The translations under genes were made by a program, and so were the position numbers. Positions 47,168 to 59,649 of a DNA stretch of 64,000 bases are shown here, piece by piece; the first letter of the stretch is position 1, and every line of letters begins with the position of its first letter. Source of the DNA: Diphasiastrum complanatum (Eukaryota > Streptophyta > Lycopodiopsida > Lycopodiales > Lycopodiaceae); assembly GCA_029204225.1 (NCBI GenBank), contig CM055105.1, forward strand, positions 50,107,720 through 50,171,719. Direction: 5' to 3'. Below the pieces are notes generated by a model that worked only from the letters and a program-made list of their open reading frames with translations, was not told the DNA's origin and did no database searches.

Positions 47168-47998
47168 TCAGCAAGTTGGCCTAACTACTTCCTTTGATTT
47201 ATTTTTCCAGGTCTTACCGTGGTGTTGTTCCAGTTTTCCTGATGTGTCCTCAGCTAAAACAGCCCTCTGCTTTGATGCCAATGAGTTCTGCTGGTTGAGC
47301 CATGAACCAAACTTGACGACTTTGCGTTGCGAGGCGTTTGATCCTGGGCGATTAAGAGCTTTTCTGCATATGATCCTGCCGTTCTTTGACGGTGGCAATG
47401 GAGGTTTTCTTGAGCTTGTCCGAAAGGGTCCTAAACCAGTAAGATTTTGCTCGTGACCATCCTCAGTATTAAGCTCCGTACGTGTGGCCAAATTCTCAGC
47501 ATCATTGTTTCCAAGCGATCTAGCTCTAGGCGATAGTTTAGGCTGTGTTGCAATGCGCACTGTGAGTGAACTTTTGCTTTCTTGATCCAAGTCTTGAAGT
47601 TTTTCCAACACTTGCTTTGAGCCGCCTACTTGTGGGTTCTTTCCAGAATCGCCCTTTGAATCACTGCTCAATATCTGAGGAGCAGTTGCTTCAGACGCAT
47701 GCCTATCGGATACCTCAGCAAAGGCGGATGTTTTTTTCTGATACGATTCAGGATTATTGAATGAACGTAATGATGAACCGCCAGTTCTAAAAACCTGAGC
47801 TATGCGCTTTCCCCTTACAAATCCTTCGTCTGCTACTTTACTAGACTGAACATCTGAAGCAAGAGGAGGGCCATCATTGCCTTCATTCTCTTTCACAAAG
47901 GGATCGTTTGACAGATCCGTAGCCTTGCTGAAAAGCTTCTTCTCTGAGCTCCGATCTGCTGGTCTTAAGCGTCGAATCCATGAAGATTGAAGAGCCAT
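47168..47998 (-). CDS. Unknown plant protein, tandem paralogue B
   Basis: A 276-residue frame starting MALQSSWIRRLRPADRS at 47998, the position matching paralogue A. Conserved blocks: LASDVQSS, KRIAQVFRTGGSSLRSFNNP, ILSSDSKGDSGKNPQVGGSK, GLGPFRTSSRKPPLPPS, RIICRKAL, VVKFGSWLN, LAEDTSGKLEQHHGKTWK. It is hydrophilic and basic, with a K/R-rich C-terminus, so a nuclear or RNA/DNA-binding role is possible but not shown. The motif SSRKPPLPPSKN is a short proline/basic patch preserved in both copies. The family is not recognised. Orientation and spacing (5.4 kb apart, same strand) indicate tandem duplication, and the foldback at 44562 lies between the two. Confidence 0.6.
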   Translation of the reverse strand: MALQSSWIRRLRPADRSSEKKLFSKATDLSNDPFVKENEGNDGPPLASDVQSSKVADEGFVRGKRIAQVFRTGGSSLRSFNNPESYQKKTSAFAEVSDRHASEATAPQILSSDSKGDSGKNPQVGGSKQVLEKLQDLDQESKSSLTVRIATQPKLSPRARSLGNNDAENLATRTELNTEDGHEQNLTGLGPFRTSSRKPPLPPSKNGRIICRKALNRPGSNASQRKVVKFGSWLNQQNSLASKQRAVLAEDTSGKLEQHHGKTWKNKSKEVVRPTC

Positions 47999-48551
47999 GC
48001 TGCAGCAACAGCTTTCCGCAGCTATGCTGAATGAAAGCGAGCAGGTCAACAAAGCCTACTCAATTGCCAAGCCCACCTCATTTTTCTTCCCAAAATCCCA
48101 TCTCAACCAAAAATAATGAACCCATCACAATAAAACAGTGAGACCCAGCCCCACTTCCAGCATTCCCGACGACAGAATCTACCAAAACTACTGTCCTGTC
48201 AGCTATGCGCTGAGAGCTACAGATCAATTTGAACTTTCGCTGCAATTCCCAATCCCCAAAAAAGGCTCAAGCATGCGCATTCCCAGATTTGACAAACCTG
48301 TCATGAACCAATTCTCCTCAGAGCCAGCAATTGCTCAACCTCTGAAGCTGACACAAGTGATATGCTCTCTTCTATCACCATAATTAAGCAAATACGAACA
48401 AATACTGATATAAATCAAAGCAGAGGAATGCAAATCCTTTGACAAATCCTGATCAAAACAAAACCCAATGCACAACTGAATCCGCCATCGTTGAGCAACA
48501 AAAAAACAAGGCATTTCGATGATCAAACTGGAGAATTCGCGAGAAGTCCTT

Positions 48552-48642
48552 GGCATAAGGGTTCCCGAACCTCTCAAGCGCGGGCATAAGGGTTCTTAAC
48601 CTCACAAACATGGGCATAAGGCTTCCCGAGCCTCGCAGGTAT
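48552..48642. repeat. Three tandem ~30-bp units upstream of paralogue B
   Basis: Units start GGCATAAGG at 48552, 48583 and 48613. Each continues with (G)TTC..AACCTC or a variant. They lie about 0.55 kb upstream of the coding start, possibly in the promoter or 5' untranslated region, and are not present upstream of paralogue A. Confidence 0.8.
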
Positions 48643-48921
48643 GGGAGGGGCGGGATTCCCTGGCCCTTGGGTAGGGTGGGTCGGTGCCAAGGGATAGTGC
48701 CTTCCATCTTAATGGCACTGAACCATCTCAACTCGGTCACCGTTAGATTCCGCTACAAAGCATTCAGATGTTGCCACGTCCTCACAGAATCCAACTGCTA
48801 AAAAGTATGCCACGTGGCAAGCATCTAGTGGTGAGGTGCAAAGTACATGGTGGGCATAAAGTCACATGGGGGTATGGTGGGCTATCAGAAAGTGAGTGCA
48901 AAAAAGGTTGGAAGGCTCATA

Positions 48922-48947
48922 TTTTTTTTTGGGGGGGGGGGGGGGGG
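48922..48947. repeat. T9-G17 homopolymer tract
   Basis: Nine T followed by seventeen G, then TGGGG. The G-run could form a G-quadruplex. Its exact length may be a sequencing uncertainty. Confidence 0.9.
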
Positions 48948-48949
48948 TG

Positions 48950-50350
48950 GGGCCTTGAAAGATAGGATAAGGTTTGCCATTTGCAAGCTTGCCATGCACG
49001 TCAAAGGCCAAGTTTGCCTTTCAAAGAAAGGCAAAAACTTGCAAGAGAGTGTTATTTAAAACCAAACCTAAAGTTTCTCCACCTTTCTTGAAGGTCAATC
49101 TGAAAAGCCCATTTTCCATACAAGGTCAAAAGTTTAAAAAATCTCCTTTCATGATTATGTTGATAAAAGCCTCAATTCTTGCTGAATTTTTTTCTAATTG
49201 TCAAGTAGGATTTGAAATACAAGTCAAATGAAAGATAAAAATAATAGAAGCCCTTCAATTTGAAAGTTTGGTATGCACAAGGATACGTTTGTCGACAACA
49301 AGAGATGGTGGGTGGTGGAATGGCTTCACCCCTTCTACATCAAGTTATCAACCATCCCAAAAGAGATACGTGAATCTCCCATGGAAGGGCTTGGCATCTC
49401 CATTCTCCAATTAGAATGTCGACAAATTACAGGATGTGTCCACGCAATTTTGAAAACGACTCATTGTCAAAGGTTGGTGGGGTGAGTTGAGTATGAGAGA
49501 AATTATGCCATGTGGTTGTAAATTCTTAACTCATGGCTTAGAGGTTTGCATCAGTGTGTCCTAGATGAGGTTTGGCCTAGCGTCGTACATTTATGATTTA
49601 AAAATGTTTGTGTGTTGGAATGAGAGTCTCCAGATCTTCAAAAGCATTGTTGAAAAGTAAAAAAATTTAGAGGGCTCCATGCTAACACCCCATGATTATT
49701 ATCCTTAAAAATCTTGAAATCTTCGCAAATACTCCAATTAAAAGGCAGCCCATACTTGAAAGCAGAATGTACAATAACCCTTTTAATGTAAAAGGAAATC
49801 AAGCCATGTTTTGCACTCAAAGCTCACTTTTCTTTGGAGATCACTTGACTTCAAACCTAGCCATTTGGTCTTTTTCAACCTATAAGTTCTTCAACTTTCA
49901 AAGCTTGCATTTTCACCATTCAAGTTCAAAAGGACGCTTGTAATTCGTTGAGTGAAATTTAACCAAAATTTGGACGGTTAGATTTGAAAGTGTTATTTTT
50001 AAGTTAGTTTTGCAACTTGACATTTAGGAGAAACTTGCTTTCCAATTATTGTATATGAAGTTGTCACTGGTTAGAAACTTGCTTTCCAATTGTACGTGAA
50101 GCTGTCTTTTTTTCAAAGAAATGAGTTACAAGTTTATGTAGTTTTCATTGATCAATTCTTTTTGTCTCCTTGTTCAATGATCTATTTTAAAGAAATGTAC
50201 TATTTTTTAAAGCCAAAGATGTATGTCAATGTACTTCCTTGCATTTTCTAAAGTTCTATTTATGGTATATATTCTCTTTATTTTTACTTAGTAAGTACAT
50301 CTTTTGTACAATGTTGGGTTGCTTGACCCTTAAAGTAATCACACCGACAA
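48950..50350. other. Spacer, no gene recognised
   Basis: AT-rich with no domain-bearing frame. It borders the gypsy integrase relic on the right. Confidence 0.4.
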
Positions 50351-50353
50351 TTA

Positions 50354-51440
50354 TCATGATTGATACATCAATTCAATCGGAAGAATTGGATGCATACCAT
50401 ATGTAAGAAAATAAGGAGTATGTTTCGTTGTGATCTTCTCTGTGTTTCTATATGCCCAAAGTACTGAAGGTAGCTTTTGATCCCAGTCTGTAGCATGTGC
50501 AACAGTAATCTTGTTAAGGATCTTGCATAAAATTCCATTCACTCTTTTAGTTAATCCATTGGCTTTCGGATTATAAGGGGTTGTCTTTCTATGTTTGATC
50601 AGAAAATAAGTAGTCAGTAGTCGAATTGTATCATTTAGAAAATGAGTACCATGATCACTAACTAACTCAAGAGGACACCCATAACGTGTAATCATAGATT
50701 TGAATAGAAAAGTAGTGACAGTTTTTGCATCGTTTCGTTTCGTCGCTTCCGTTTCAACATTCTTCATTGCATGATCCGTTGCTACCAAAATGTATCGACA
50801 TTTTGTGTGTCGAGTTATTGGCTTAATTGGTCCAACAAAGTCAATCCCCCACTTTAAAAATGGTGCGAGAGGAATGATTGGCGTCAATGGCCAATTCATG
50901 GATTTGGTTGGTTTACTAGATCTCTGGCATGGATCACAAGATTGGATATAGATAGAAACATCCCTAAACATGGTAGGCCACCAATACTTGGCAGTCATAA
51001 TCTTATTAACAATATTCTTTAAAGTGAAATGTCCACCAGCGTCTTCAGAATGTAAGGCTTGAATAACCTTTGGTATATCTTCTACTTCAAGACACCTTCT
51101 TAGCTGATGATCTGCACCAAGCTTAAACAGAACATTGTTAATGATGGCATAAGGTACAACCTTGTATTGAGATATTGTTTTCTTCTTCAAATCATATCCA
51201 TCAGGATATATCTGATCTTTAAAATAAATTATAATATCAAAATATAAAGAATTCGAAACAAATTTTCATCTGAAAAGTCATCATTCAACGGCTCTTCAGT
51301 CCTTCCCGTATTTAGGCATGAAAGATAATCAGCATTAGTATGATACTTTCCTTGACGAAGCTCTACTTGATAATTGAACTCTTGTAGCAACAAAACCCAT
51401 CGAGCTATTTGTCCATGTTATAAAAGGTCATTCACATTTA
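50354..51440 (-). pseudogene. Gypsy pol relic (RNase H end, integrase)
   Basis: At 51240-51420 the minus strand gives FNYQVELRQGKYHTNADYLS, the end of RNase H. At 50354-51190 a continuous 278-residue frame holds integrase: H...H in LHSEDAGGHFTLK, C...C in SCDPCQRS, then GIDFVGPI with the first Asp and LVSDHGTHF with the second. TPYNPKANGLTKRVNG follows, where Lys replaces the usual catalytic Glu. The C-terminus is cut before any chromodomain. It differs in sequence from both other gypsy families here (DPCQRSSKPTKS, PLELV), so it is a separate lineage. No LTR is assigned. Confidence 0.9.
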
Positions 51441-51738
51441 AGTTCATATTTATGACTACGTGGAAGACTGCGTAGGCATGATTATATATTTTTTTAAATT
51501 TAAATGGTCTTAATTTATTAACTAAAGATTAATTCTTAGTCAGCACTTTTTATTCATGAATGTGACAATTGTCAAATCATGTTGCCACGTAATCATCGTC
51601 TCCACTGTGTCATTGTTAAAACCTCTAATTTTGTATTTTCACTTTACACTTTCTTTTTACTTTCTTGCTTTCTATTGCTTGCTGCTTTTGTGCCCGCTAC
51701 CACTCTTCCATCAATCTGCGATCATATTTGCAATCAAA

Positions 51739-52147
51739 ATGGACGCAAGTATGAGCACTAGCACAACCATTCACTGAAAAATACGAGCATATATCTGTCT
51801 TGCTTCAATTCAGTCTCTACTGGATCGTTGCAGGATTGGTGATTTGAAAGTGGACCCCTCTATTGTGTTGTCAGAGGTTAGCACCGAGTTCGTTCACTCT
51901 ATCCATACGGTGGCTGACTCTAATTTCCAGGTTTCATTGTCGAACACTACTTTTTTAGTGAATGAAACTGTATTTTTAGAAGCTCTTGGTTTGCCAACTA
52001 ATGGGGCAGCCAATGTTATGACCAAGGATGCTATTGGTGAGTCGACCTATTTTTTGTCGAACTACTACGTACCTAGCAAGGGGTATAAGATGACCATGGT
52101 GAAGGATGCGCAGATGAAGTTTTTCTGCAAGTACGCCAACCAAGTGT
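51739..52147 (+). pseudogene. Unknown ORF, left part, split by a gypsy LTR
   Basis: Starts MDASMSTSTTIH at 51739, one in-frame stop at 51775, then open from 51778 to the LTR: CRIGDLKVDPSIVLSEVSTE, VSLSNTTFLVNETVFLEALG, TYFLSNYYVPSKGYKMTMVK and KFFCKYANQV. The reading resumes in frame beyond the LTR array at 57427 with PFIIDVDATIS. I do not recognise the protein. It could be a host gene or an extra ORF of an older retroelement. Interruption by the LTR shows it was already non-essential or died then. Confidence 0.5.
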
Positions 52148-52628
52148 TGTCATGCCCATGATTGGTCTCGGGTAGTGTGTCCATGCTAGGGACCAGTGGA
52201 CCGACAACCCGTAAGTTAATTGTGACTATAAGGGATTTGGGACGCTTATGTGTACATGGTCATAATTAATGGTTGTAGCCCTAAAACACTTGATGGTGGA
52301 TTTATATGGGTCTATCAGTGAGTCATTGGGGAACTAGATGACGTGGCCCAGATTGGCTACAGAGGTGTCCAATGAGGTGTCACAGTACACTACTAGTGGT
52401 GCATGGGCCTTGGAGGGTATAAGTATACTAGTGTATGCTTGATAGCATGACCGGTGGCAGGATGCTATTGGTGTGATGCCATACTCCTCTTTTTGATTGA
52501 TCCATAGCTTGGGGGCTAGATCCGTTCGATCTAAATTCGGTTGGGTTGGTTTGTCCGCCATCAGGTTCCCTTGTGTTGCTAAGTGATTGGAATGCTTAGA
52601 ATAGGATCCTTGGGTTAAGGACTTTACA
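52148..52628 (+). repeat. LTR 1 of the three-LTR gypsy array
   Basis: Starts TGTCATGCCC and ends CTTTACA (481 bp). It aligns over its full length with LTR 3 at 56929-57424 apart from a gap of about 15 bp. It is followed by 32 bases identical to the sequence that follows LTR 3. Confidence 0.9.
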
Positions 52629-52660
52629 GGTGCCCTTCATCATCGATGTTGATGCAACAA
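52629..52660 (+). repeat. Copy of the downstream flank inside the array
   Basis: GGTGCCCTTCATCATCGATG and the next ~12 bases occur here after LTR 1 and again at 57425-57456 after LTR 3, where they continue the split ORF. Here they are joined instead to the element's chromodomain. Confidence 0.85.
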
Positions 52661-52849
52661 TTTCACTTGAACCCGAAAAGATATATTATACAAGAACTAA
52701 ACGATTGAGAAATTGTATAGTTACCGAGCATGTGGTTCGATGGAAGGGATGTACAAACGATGATGATTTCTGGGAACCAAAAGGAAGCCTAAGGAGGAAC
52801 TTTTCCAGTTTTAAGTTCTGAGGACAGAACTTGAATAAGGGGTGAAGAA
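52661..52849 (+). pseudogene. Gypsy chromodomain and polypurine tract, first copy
   Basis: LEPEKIYYTRTKRLRNCIV, EHVVRWKGCTNDDDFWEPKG and SLRRNFSSFKF form a chromodomain-type integrase tail, open to its natural stop. A purine tract GGGGTGAAGAA leads into LTR 2. The rest of pol is missing. Confidence 0.85.
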
Positions 52850-53263
52850 TGTCATGCCCATGACTGGTCTCGGGAAGCGTGTCCACGCTAGAGACCGGTA
52901 GACCGAAAACCCGTAAGTTAATTGTGACTATAAGGAATTTGGGGCGCTTATGTGTACATGGTCATAATTAATGGTTGTAGGCCTAAAACACTTGATGGTG
53001 GATTTATATGGGTCTATTAGTGAGTCATTGGAGAACTGGATGACGTGGCCCAGATTGGCTGCTGAGGTGTCCAGTGAGGTGTCACAGTGCACTACTAGTG
53101 GTGCATGGGCCTTGGAGGGTATAAGTATACCTATTGGGCTCTCACTAGTGTATGCTTGATAGCATGACCGGTGGTAGGATGCTACTGCTGTGATGCCATA
53201 CTCCTCTTTGTGATTGATCCATAGCTTGGGGGCTAGATCCGTTCGATCTAGGTTCGGTTGGGT
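52850..53263 (+). repeat. LTR 2 of the array, 3'-truncated
   Basis: Begins TGTCATGCCC after the polypurine tract and matches LTRs 1 and 3 up to GGTTGGGT. It then changes abruptly to CGGAAGTTGTTATTG, so the last ~80 bp are missing. Confidence 0.9.
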
Positions 53264-56200
53264 CGGAAGTTGTTATTGACTGGATAAATCGTTGGCCAAG
53301 CTACTTTAGCTTATGCAACGTCCCAGAATAAAAAAGTGAATTTCGTCAGTTTTTTGCTTTGGGTAAGGCCTCCTCGCGGTGAAGGATGCAACCCATAGAA
53401 CTGTGATTGGGCTGAATTCCTAGAGGAATTCCGTTAGGCTTTTTCACAATTGATGAATTAGATTCGCTTTAATTAACTGCAATGGGCAACCGAGAACAGT
53501 AATTCTTGGATTTTTTTTGGCCCAGAAGCCAAGGATGGAAAAACTAAAATGGAACGAAGAAGTTGTTTCTTGATGTGCTTGAAGCTGTGGGCGTACCAAC
53601 ACTGTTTGTTGTTAAGAACAAGAAAAAGCCGGTTCATTCTTTCCCATTTCTAAATTTGTCACCGTGAACCTTACGGTGACCGTAAAGATTGTGAAAAGAG
53701 GCGAAAGAATGTTTGATTGAGTTGAAGTTGGGATTTTTTATAAATTCTCGAGAACTTCATATACTTGTATTATGTTTCAGACACTTTGATTAGGAAGTGG
53801 AGGGCCTTCGTGGTGGAAGAACCTGTGGTATGGGACACGGGCAATTCCAAATTGAAGATCTGAAACTAACTGGATTAGTTGACCATAGTATGGCCATAAA
53901 TCTTAATGATGCCAAATACTGTCGGTCATAAAACGGGTGTTTTGTCAGAAATTTGAGATATTGGTCATGACCCCTTTTTAGGATATCTCAAATTTACAAA
54001 ACCAAAAACCCGGCAAGCTATTTCTTTATAAAGAATATGTTGGTGAATTTCTCAACACGTTAATTAACCCGATTTTTTGTGATTTCTTGGAAGGTAATTT
54101 TGATTACCCGTTGACCTAACGATGTCACTAAAATGGTTAATGAGACTATTTTCTAAAATTGTTTTCTCTACTTGAATCTTCAAGAAATCCTTTTCTGATC
54201 TACGGGTGAATTCTCAAGCTTGGTAACGAGATCTTTGGTTTAGTCACTGTGTTGGGACATCATTGGTAATTGCTAACAATGATGCAACATTTTTTTGGCT
54301 TTCAAGATTTTCTCGTATATTTTCTTTGAAACTTCTCCTGAGCAAATCAAGAATGATATGCACCTCTTGGAAACTCGTGGCATTTCCTGTTAAAAAGAGA
54401 GAGAGGTAGAAAGAAAAGAGAGTTATCAAGGAGAAGCATCTATTAGAGATTCTAGGAGGAATCTATTATAGCTGACGGACCTATTTTACAAATCAGAAAT
54501 GATAGAATATCTAGATATTACAGAAATCCTTTATGGATTATAGTAGATTTTTGGTTTGAAGATTTAAAAGGGAGAAAAATTTAGAAAGTAGTCTTGCGGT
54601 AGGAAAGTGGCTGATAACAAGTCCAATTGATTTGTGTCAGAACTTGGTAATTCTATTGCACGATGGGGGTTGTTGAAACCTGTTTCTTGCTGGATATAGT
54701 TAGCTTGATCTTAGTTTGGACTGAGATCCGTGGGTTGATGCAAGGAAGGAAATTCATGTTTGCAATATATTCTTTTGAGTTAATCTCGGGTTGAGATTTT
54801 TTGGATGTGAAATAGCACTCTTTGAGTAGTATTCTCTCTTAGAGGATAACCAAGTTACAAGAATCTCGGTTATGAAAGTGTTTTGTACAAATCTGGAGAT
54901 ATCTGTAGAGATATGTTATGTAGTGAATCTTTGTGGGATCATTAAAACCTTTTGAACAAACTTTTAATCTTGTGGATCTACAAAGTATTCCATGAACTAA
55001 GTTTATTTGCATGCATAAACTAGTTGTTGGTACATAGGCATATTGATGAGAATTGTGTTGAGACAGTTTCTCACTGGGCTATAGCAATTTCTCATTAAGA
55101 ATTGCTTATTGACCTAGGGTTGATTTAGAATCAGATTAGATGTGGTGTTTTGGTACCACGTCAAGACATTTAAATATTTTTAAAATTCGATACAGCTAGC
55201 CGAGTCAGGAGCGCTACTTCTGTGTTAGTTGTTGTAAATCAACAATAGAAATCTTACTTATGGATATTATTGTTGAAATGTATTACTTATAAGTCACAAA
55301 ATTTATGAGTCATTTTGGATTTGTTTACATATGAGTTTGCATAGAATACATGAAAACTTTTGGGACTTATCTTTTCTCGTTCGGAAAGGATGGAATGCTA
55401 TCCCAGAAGACTCGGGAGAGTTGGATAGTTGTGGATTGCCAAAAGTTAGAACTTCACGTAATGAGGTTCCAGTAAATCTTAAGTTATCCTATATTAGAAC
55501 TTAAGAGGAAAATCTAGACATATTCTAGATTGGGACCCTAACTTTGGAATGACAATTTGTGCATTTGTGCCATGTCTAAAGTAAGGGCCTCCTTGGAATT
55601 ACACTCCTTTTATAGGCACTGTGTGTGAGTTGGAAAAGTCTGAAACTTTCCAAATGGAAAGGGACTTTTTGGAACAACTCATGTGTCATTTATGAATTTT
55701 GATGCACTCTTATGATAGGGTATGGTCTCAGGAATCTGGAGAGTTGAGATTGGTGAATCATAACTCATATTCTAGAAAATACCTAATCCATAGGAGAGGA
55801 TAGTGTTCATATCTCGGATGATTAAATAGGTTAGTGAAATTCTGGTACGACTGCTCACCTTACCAAATCGACTATGTTTATTCGGGTATAGACCAAGAAG
55901 TTATAGAGTGTATGTTTAGGCTTTGCGGATTATCAAAGTGACATTATGAACATTCGCATTTCGAAGTTCATTGGTCTCTTTTGGTTGGCCGTATTTGCTA
56001 TGTGAGGATTACTCTAAGCTTAAAAGATTTTCTAATCATTGGGTGTTGCCTATGTGAGGATATCACGTTCTTTTATTGAGTATAGGACAAGAATCCGATG
56101 AATTATGATTGACAAATCATAGTTCAGATTCTACTTATACTTGATCGGTTAAAAGAAGGATTACCTACATGATCAGAAGATCAGTTAAGATATCTATACA

Positions 56201-56558
56201 TATTTTCATAGCAATCTCCTCGGAGAGGTAGTCATCTTGATGGAGATTGGGGTATAGTAAGCATTTGGCTACCGGTTATAGCCCTGCGTGCTTACGTACA
56301 GTTTTAAACCTATACCACCCATTGCGGTAGAGACTCAGGTGTTTAAGTTTTAGAAAGTAGCAAATTTCCTACATGATATGCAGGAAATGCTATGGATTGC
56401 ACGTGAGAATGTCTAGTGTACCTGGGATGGGGACCGACATTATGCAAGCCTGAAAAGATCACCAAGAGACTTCCAAGTGGGGGGTTGGGTATTTTTTGAG
56501 AATCTCGATGGATTCAAGTGTAATGCGTACCAGATAGCATTACTAATCATCCCCTAGA
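53264..56558 (+). mobile_element. Large coding-poor gypsy interior
   Basis: About 3.3 kb between LTR 2 and the second chromodomain copy. No gag, protease, RT or integrase motif and no long open frame were seen in three plus-strand frames. Parts of it recur, reversed, at 39.7-40.9 kb and probably at 29.9-31.0 kb. Shared non-coding interior between LTRs is the hallmark of large retrotransposon derivatives that depend on helper proteins. Confidence 0.65.
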
Positions 56559-56928
56559 TATAGAGGACCGTTTAAGATCTTAAAACAAATCGGATTCTTA
56601 GCTTACCAATCGAAACTCCCAGATGGATCTCAAGTGCATCCTGTATTTCACGTAAGCCGTCTCTGAAAGAGTCTACGTGAAGGAGGGCATCTTGAATCTG
56701 GAGATCGATTGGACCTGTTAGATGAATCATCGGGTGTGTCTCCACTTGAACCCGAAAAGATCTTGGATACAAGAACTAAACGATTGAGAAATTGTAGAGT
56801 TAACGAGCATCTGGTTCGATGGAAGGGATGTACAAACGATGATGATTCCTAACAACCAAAAGGAAGCCTAAGGAGGAACTTTCCCAGTTTTAAGTTCTGA
56901 GGATAGAACTTGAATAAGAGGTGAAGAA
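56559..56928 (+). pseudogene. Integrase GPY/F module, chromodomain and polypurine tract, second copy
   Basis: The plus strand gives [20 protein letters not shown] and [13 protein letters not shown] (the GPY/F module). After a stop come LEPEKILDTRTKRLRNCRVN and EHLVRWKGCTNDDDS, a chromodomain with a stop at the last Trp-Glu-Pro turn. The purine tract AAGAGGTGAAGAA precedes LTR 3. It is about 90% identical to the first copy over the chromodomain. Confidence 0.9.
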
Positions 56929-57424
56929 TGTCATGCCCATGACTGGTCTCGGGTAGCGTGTCCATGCTAGAGACCGGTAGATCGAAAACCCGTAAGTTAA
57001 TTATGACTATAAGGGATTTGGGACGCTTATGTGTACATGGTCATAATTAATGGTTGTAGGCCTAAAACACTTGATGGTGGATTTATATGGGTCTATTAGT
57101 GAGTCATTGGAGAACTGGATGACGTGGCCCAGATTGGCTACAGAGGTGTCCAGTGAGGTGTCACAGTGCACTACTAGTGGTGCATGGTCCTTGGAGGGTA
57201 TAAGTATACCTATTGGGCTCTCACTAGTGTATGCTTGATAGCATGACCGGTGGCAGGATGCTGCTGGTGTGATGCCATACTCCTCTTTTTGATTGATCCA
57301 TAGCTTGGGGGCCAGATCCGTTCAATCTAGGTTTGGTTGGGTTGGTTTGTCCACCATCAGGTTCCCTTGTGTTGCTAAGTGATTGGAATGCTTAGAATAG
57401 GATCCTTGTATTAAGGACTTTACA
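56929..57424 (+). repeat. LTR 3 of the array
   Basis: TGTCATGCCC to GGACTTTACA, 496 bp. The preceding tract and the downstream resumption of the split ORF make it the true 3' LTR of the insertion. Confidence 0.9.
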
Positions 57425-58260
57425 GGTGCCCTTCATCATCGATGTTGATGCAACAATTTCAGCACAAAATTTTGGTTATCTTATTGATGCTCTAGATGGT
57501 TAGCTCATTTGCTTTGGTTCTATCACCTACAAAGCATTTTTGCACTTGATCAAGCATACGAAGTTTGCTGCGGTGGGAGCACATATCTCGTGTTTGTGCG
57601 ATTATTTCAGCATTCTTACACAAACAGAGCAGGGAGTATTGGCAGGAAAGATATTAGCACCAACAAAGATTGATCTGTCGAGCCTCCTGCAGGACACTTG
57701 AGAAGACCAATCAGTAGCTTCTTCTGCCATGGAGGTTGATGCAGAAGCAGAGAAGGAAGTTATTGACGCAGGAGAGGATGCTGCTGCAAAAGCTTCTGCA
57801 GCAGACGAAACTTTAGTTGTCGTTCCCATTTCTGCCAGGATTTCACCCAAGCAGAAGGACTCTGCATCTACTGACGACAAAGAAACTATCTCCGACAAAG
57901 GCAAAGGAGCAGAGGAGGAAGTTGTTGACACAGAGGAGGACGAAGAGGAAAGTAAAATAATCTTTATAAGTGGTACCATCAGTTCTCCTTAGGTGCCAAG
58001 GACATTGTGGAGTACATCCGAATCAAGGAGTACCAGTTTTTGCGGCATAACGACTTGAAGTGAAAGTTTTGGAGGAAGCATGCGCAATTTATTAAGTTGT
58101 ATTCACCAAAAGGCCGAGGAAGAATTTGATGATGCAAGTCTGCTATTGGATATTAACATGGCATATCCGGAGCTGTATAGTATCTACACCGATTGGGAGA
58201 TGAACTTTTCCAGTTATTTTGCGGAGATAAAACACAACTTGCAAGACAAATTTAAATCCC
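57425..58260 (+). pseudogene. Unknown ORF, right part, after the gypsy array
   Basis: From 57427: PFIIDVDATISAQNFGYLID, a stop, then YKAFLHLIKHTKFAAVGAHI, VLAGKILAPTKIDLSSLLQD and a second stop. It is then open through an acidic Ala/Glu-rich tail (57729-57992: MEVDAEAEKEVIDAGEDAAA, EEEVVDTEEDEEESK). Further coding-like pieces reach about 58260. Continuity with the left part is shown by the frame and by the duplicated flank. The acidic low-complexity tail could be a nuclear or nucleic-acid-associated region. Function unknown. Confidence 0.45.
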
Positions 58261-59293
<1,033 letters not shown>

Positions 59294-59649
59294 ACTGTAT
59301 GTTTCAGATTGAAGAAATGAATAGAGTGTTCAAGGTTATTTTCTTTAATCTTTGTTCTCCGCACTGTTGTGTGTGAGTGATTTCGAATTTACTAGCAATC
59401 TCGTATGCATCACTTGAATCATTCTTTGGTCAGGTAGTATGATATTTCATTACAATCGCTTGTTGTGTTTCCGTGAAGTTGAATGAAAGAACTGTCCTTA
59501 AACTTATTTACCCGTCTATGCAAATACTTTGTGTTCGACATTCGAGTAAATATACCTTTGGTGCAGTTTTTCACAATTGCTGATGTAAAAGTATGTATGT
59601 TGTGAAATGCTAGTCCCTTACTGAGGAACTGAGTTATTGATATGTAGTC

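Noticed and set aside
59419-59649. Continuation of the ABCI17-like frame leftwards
   Set aside because: After GKKLND the sequence no longer resembles the family; signature and Walker B motifs are absent, so the fragment ends near 59650.
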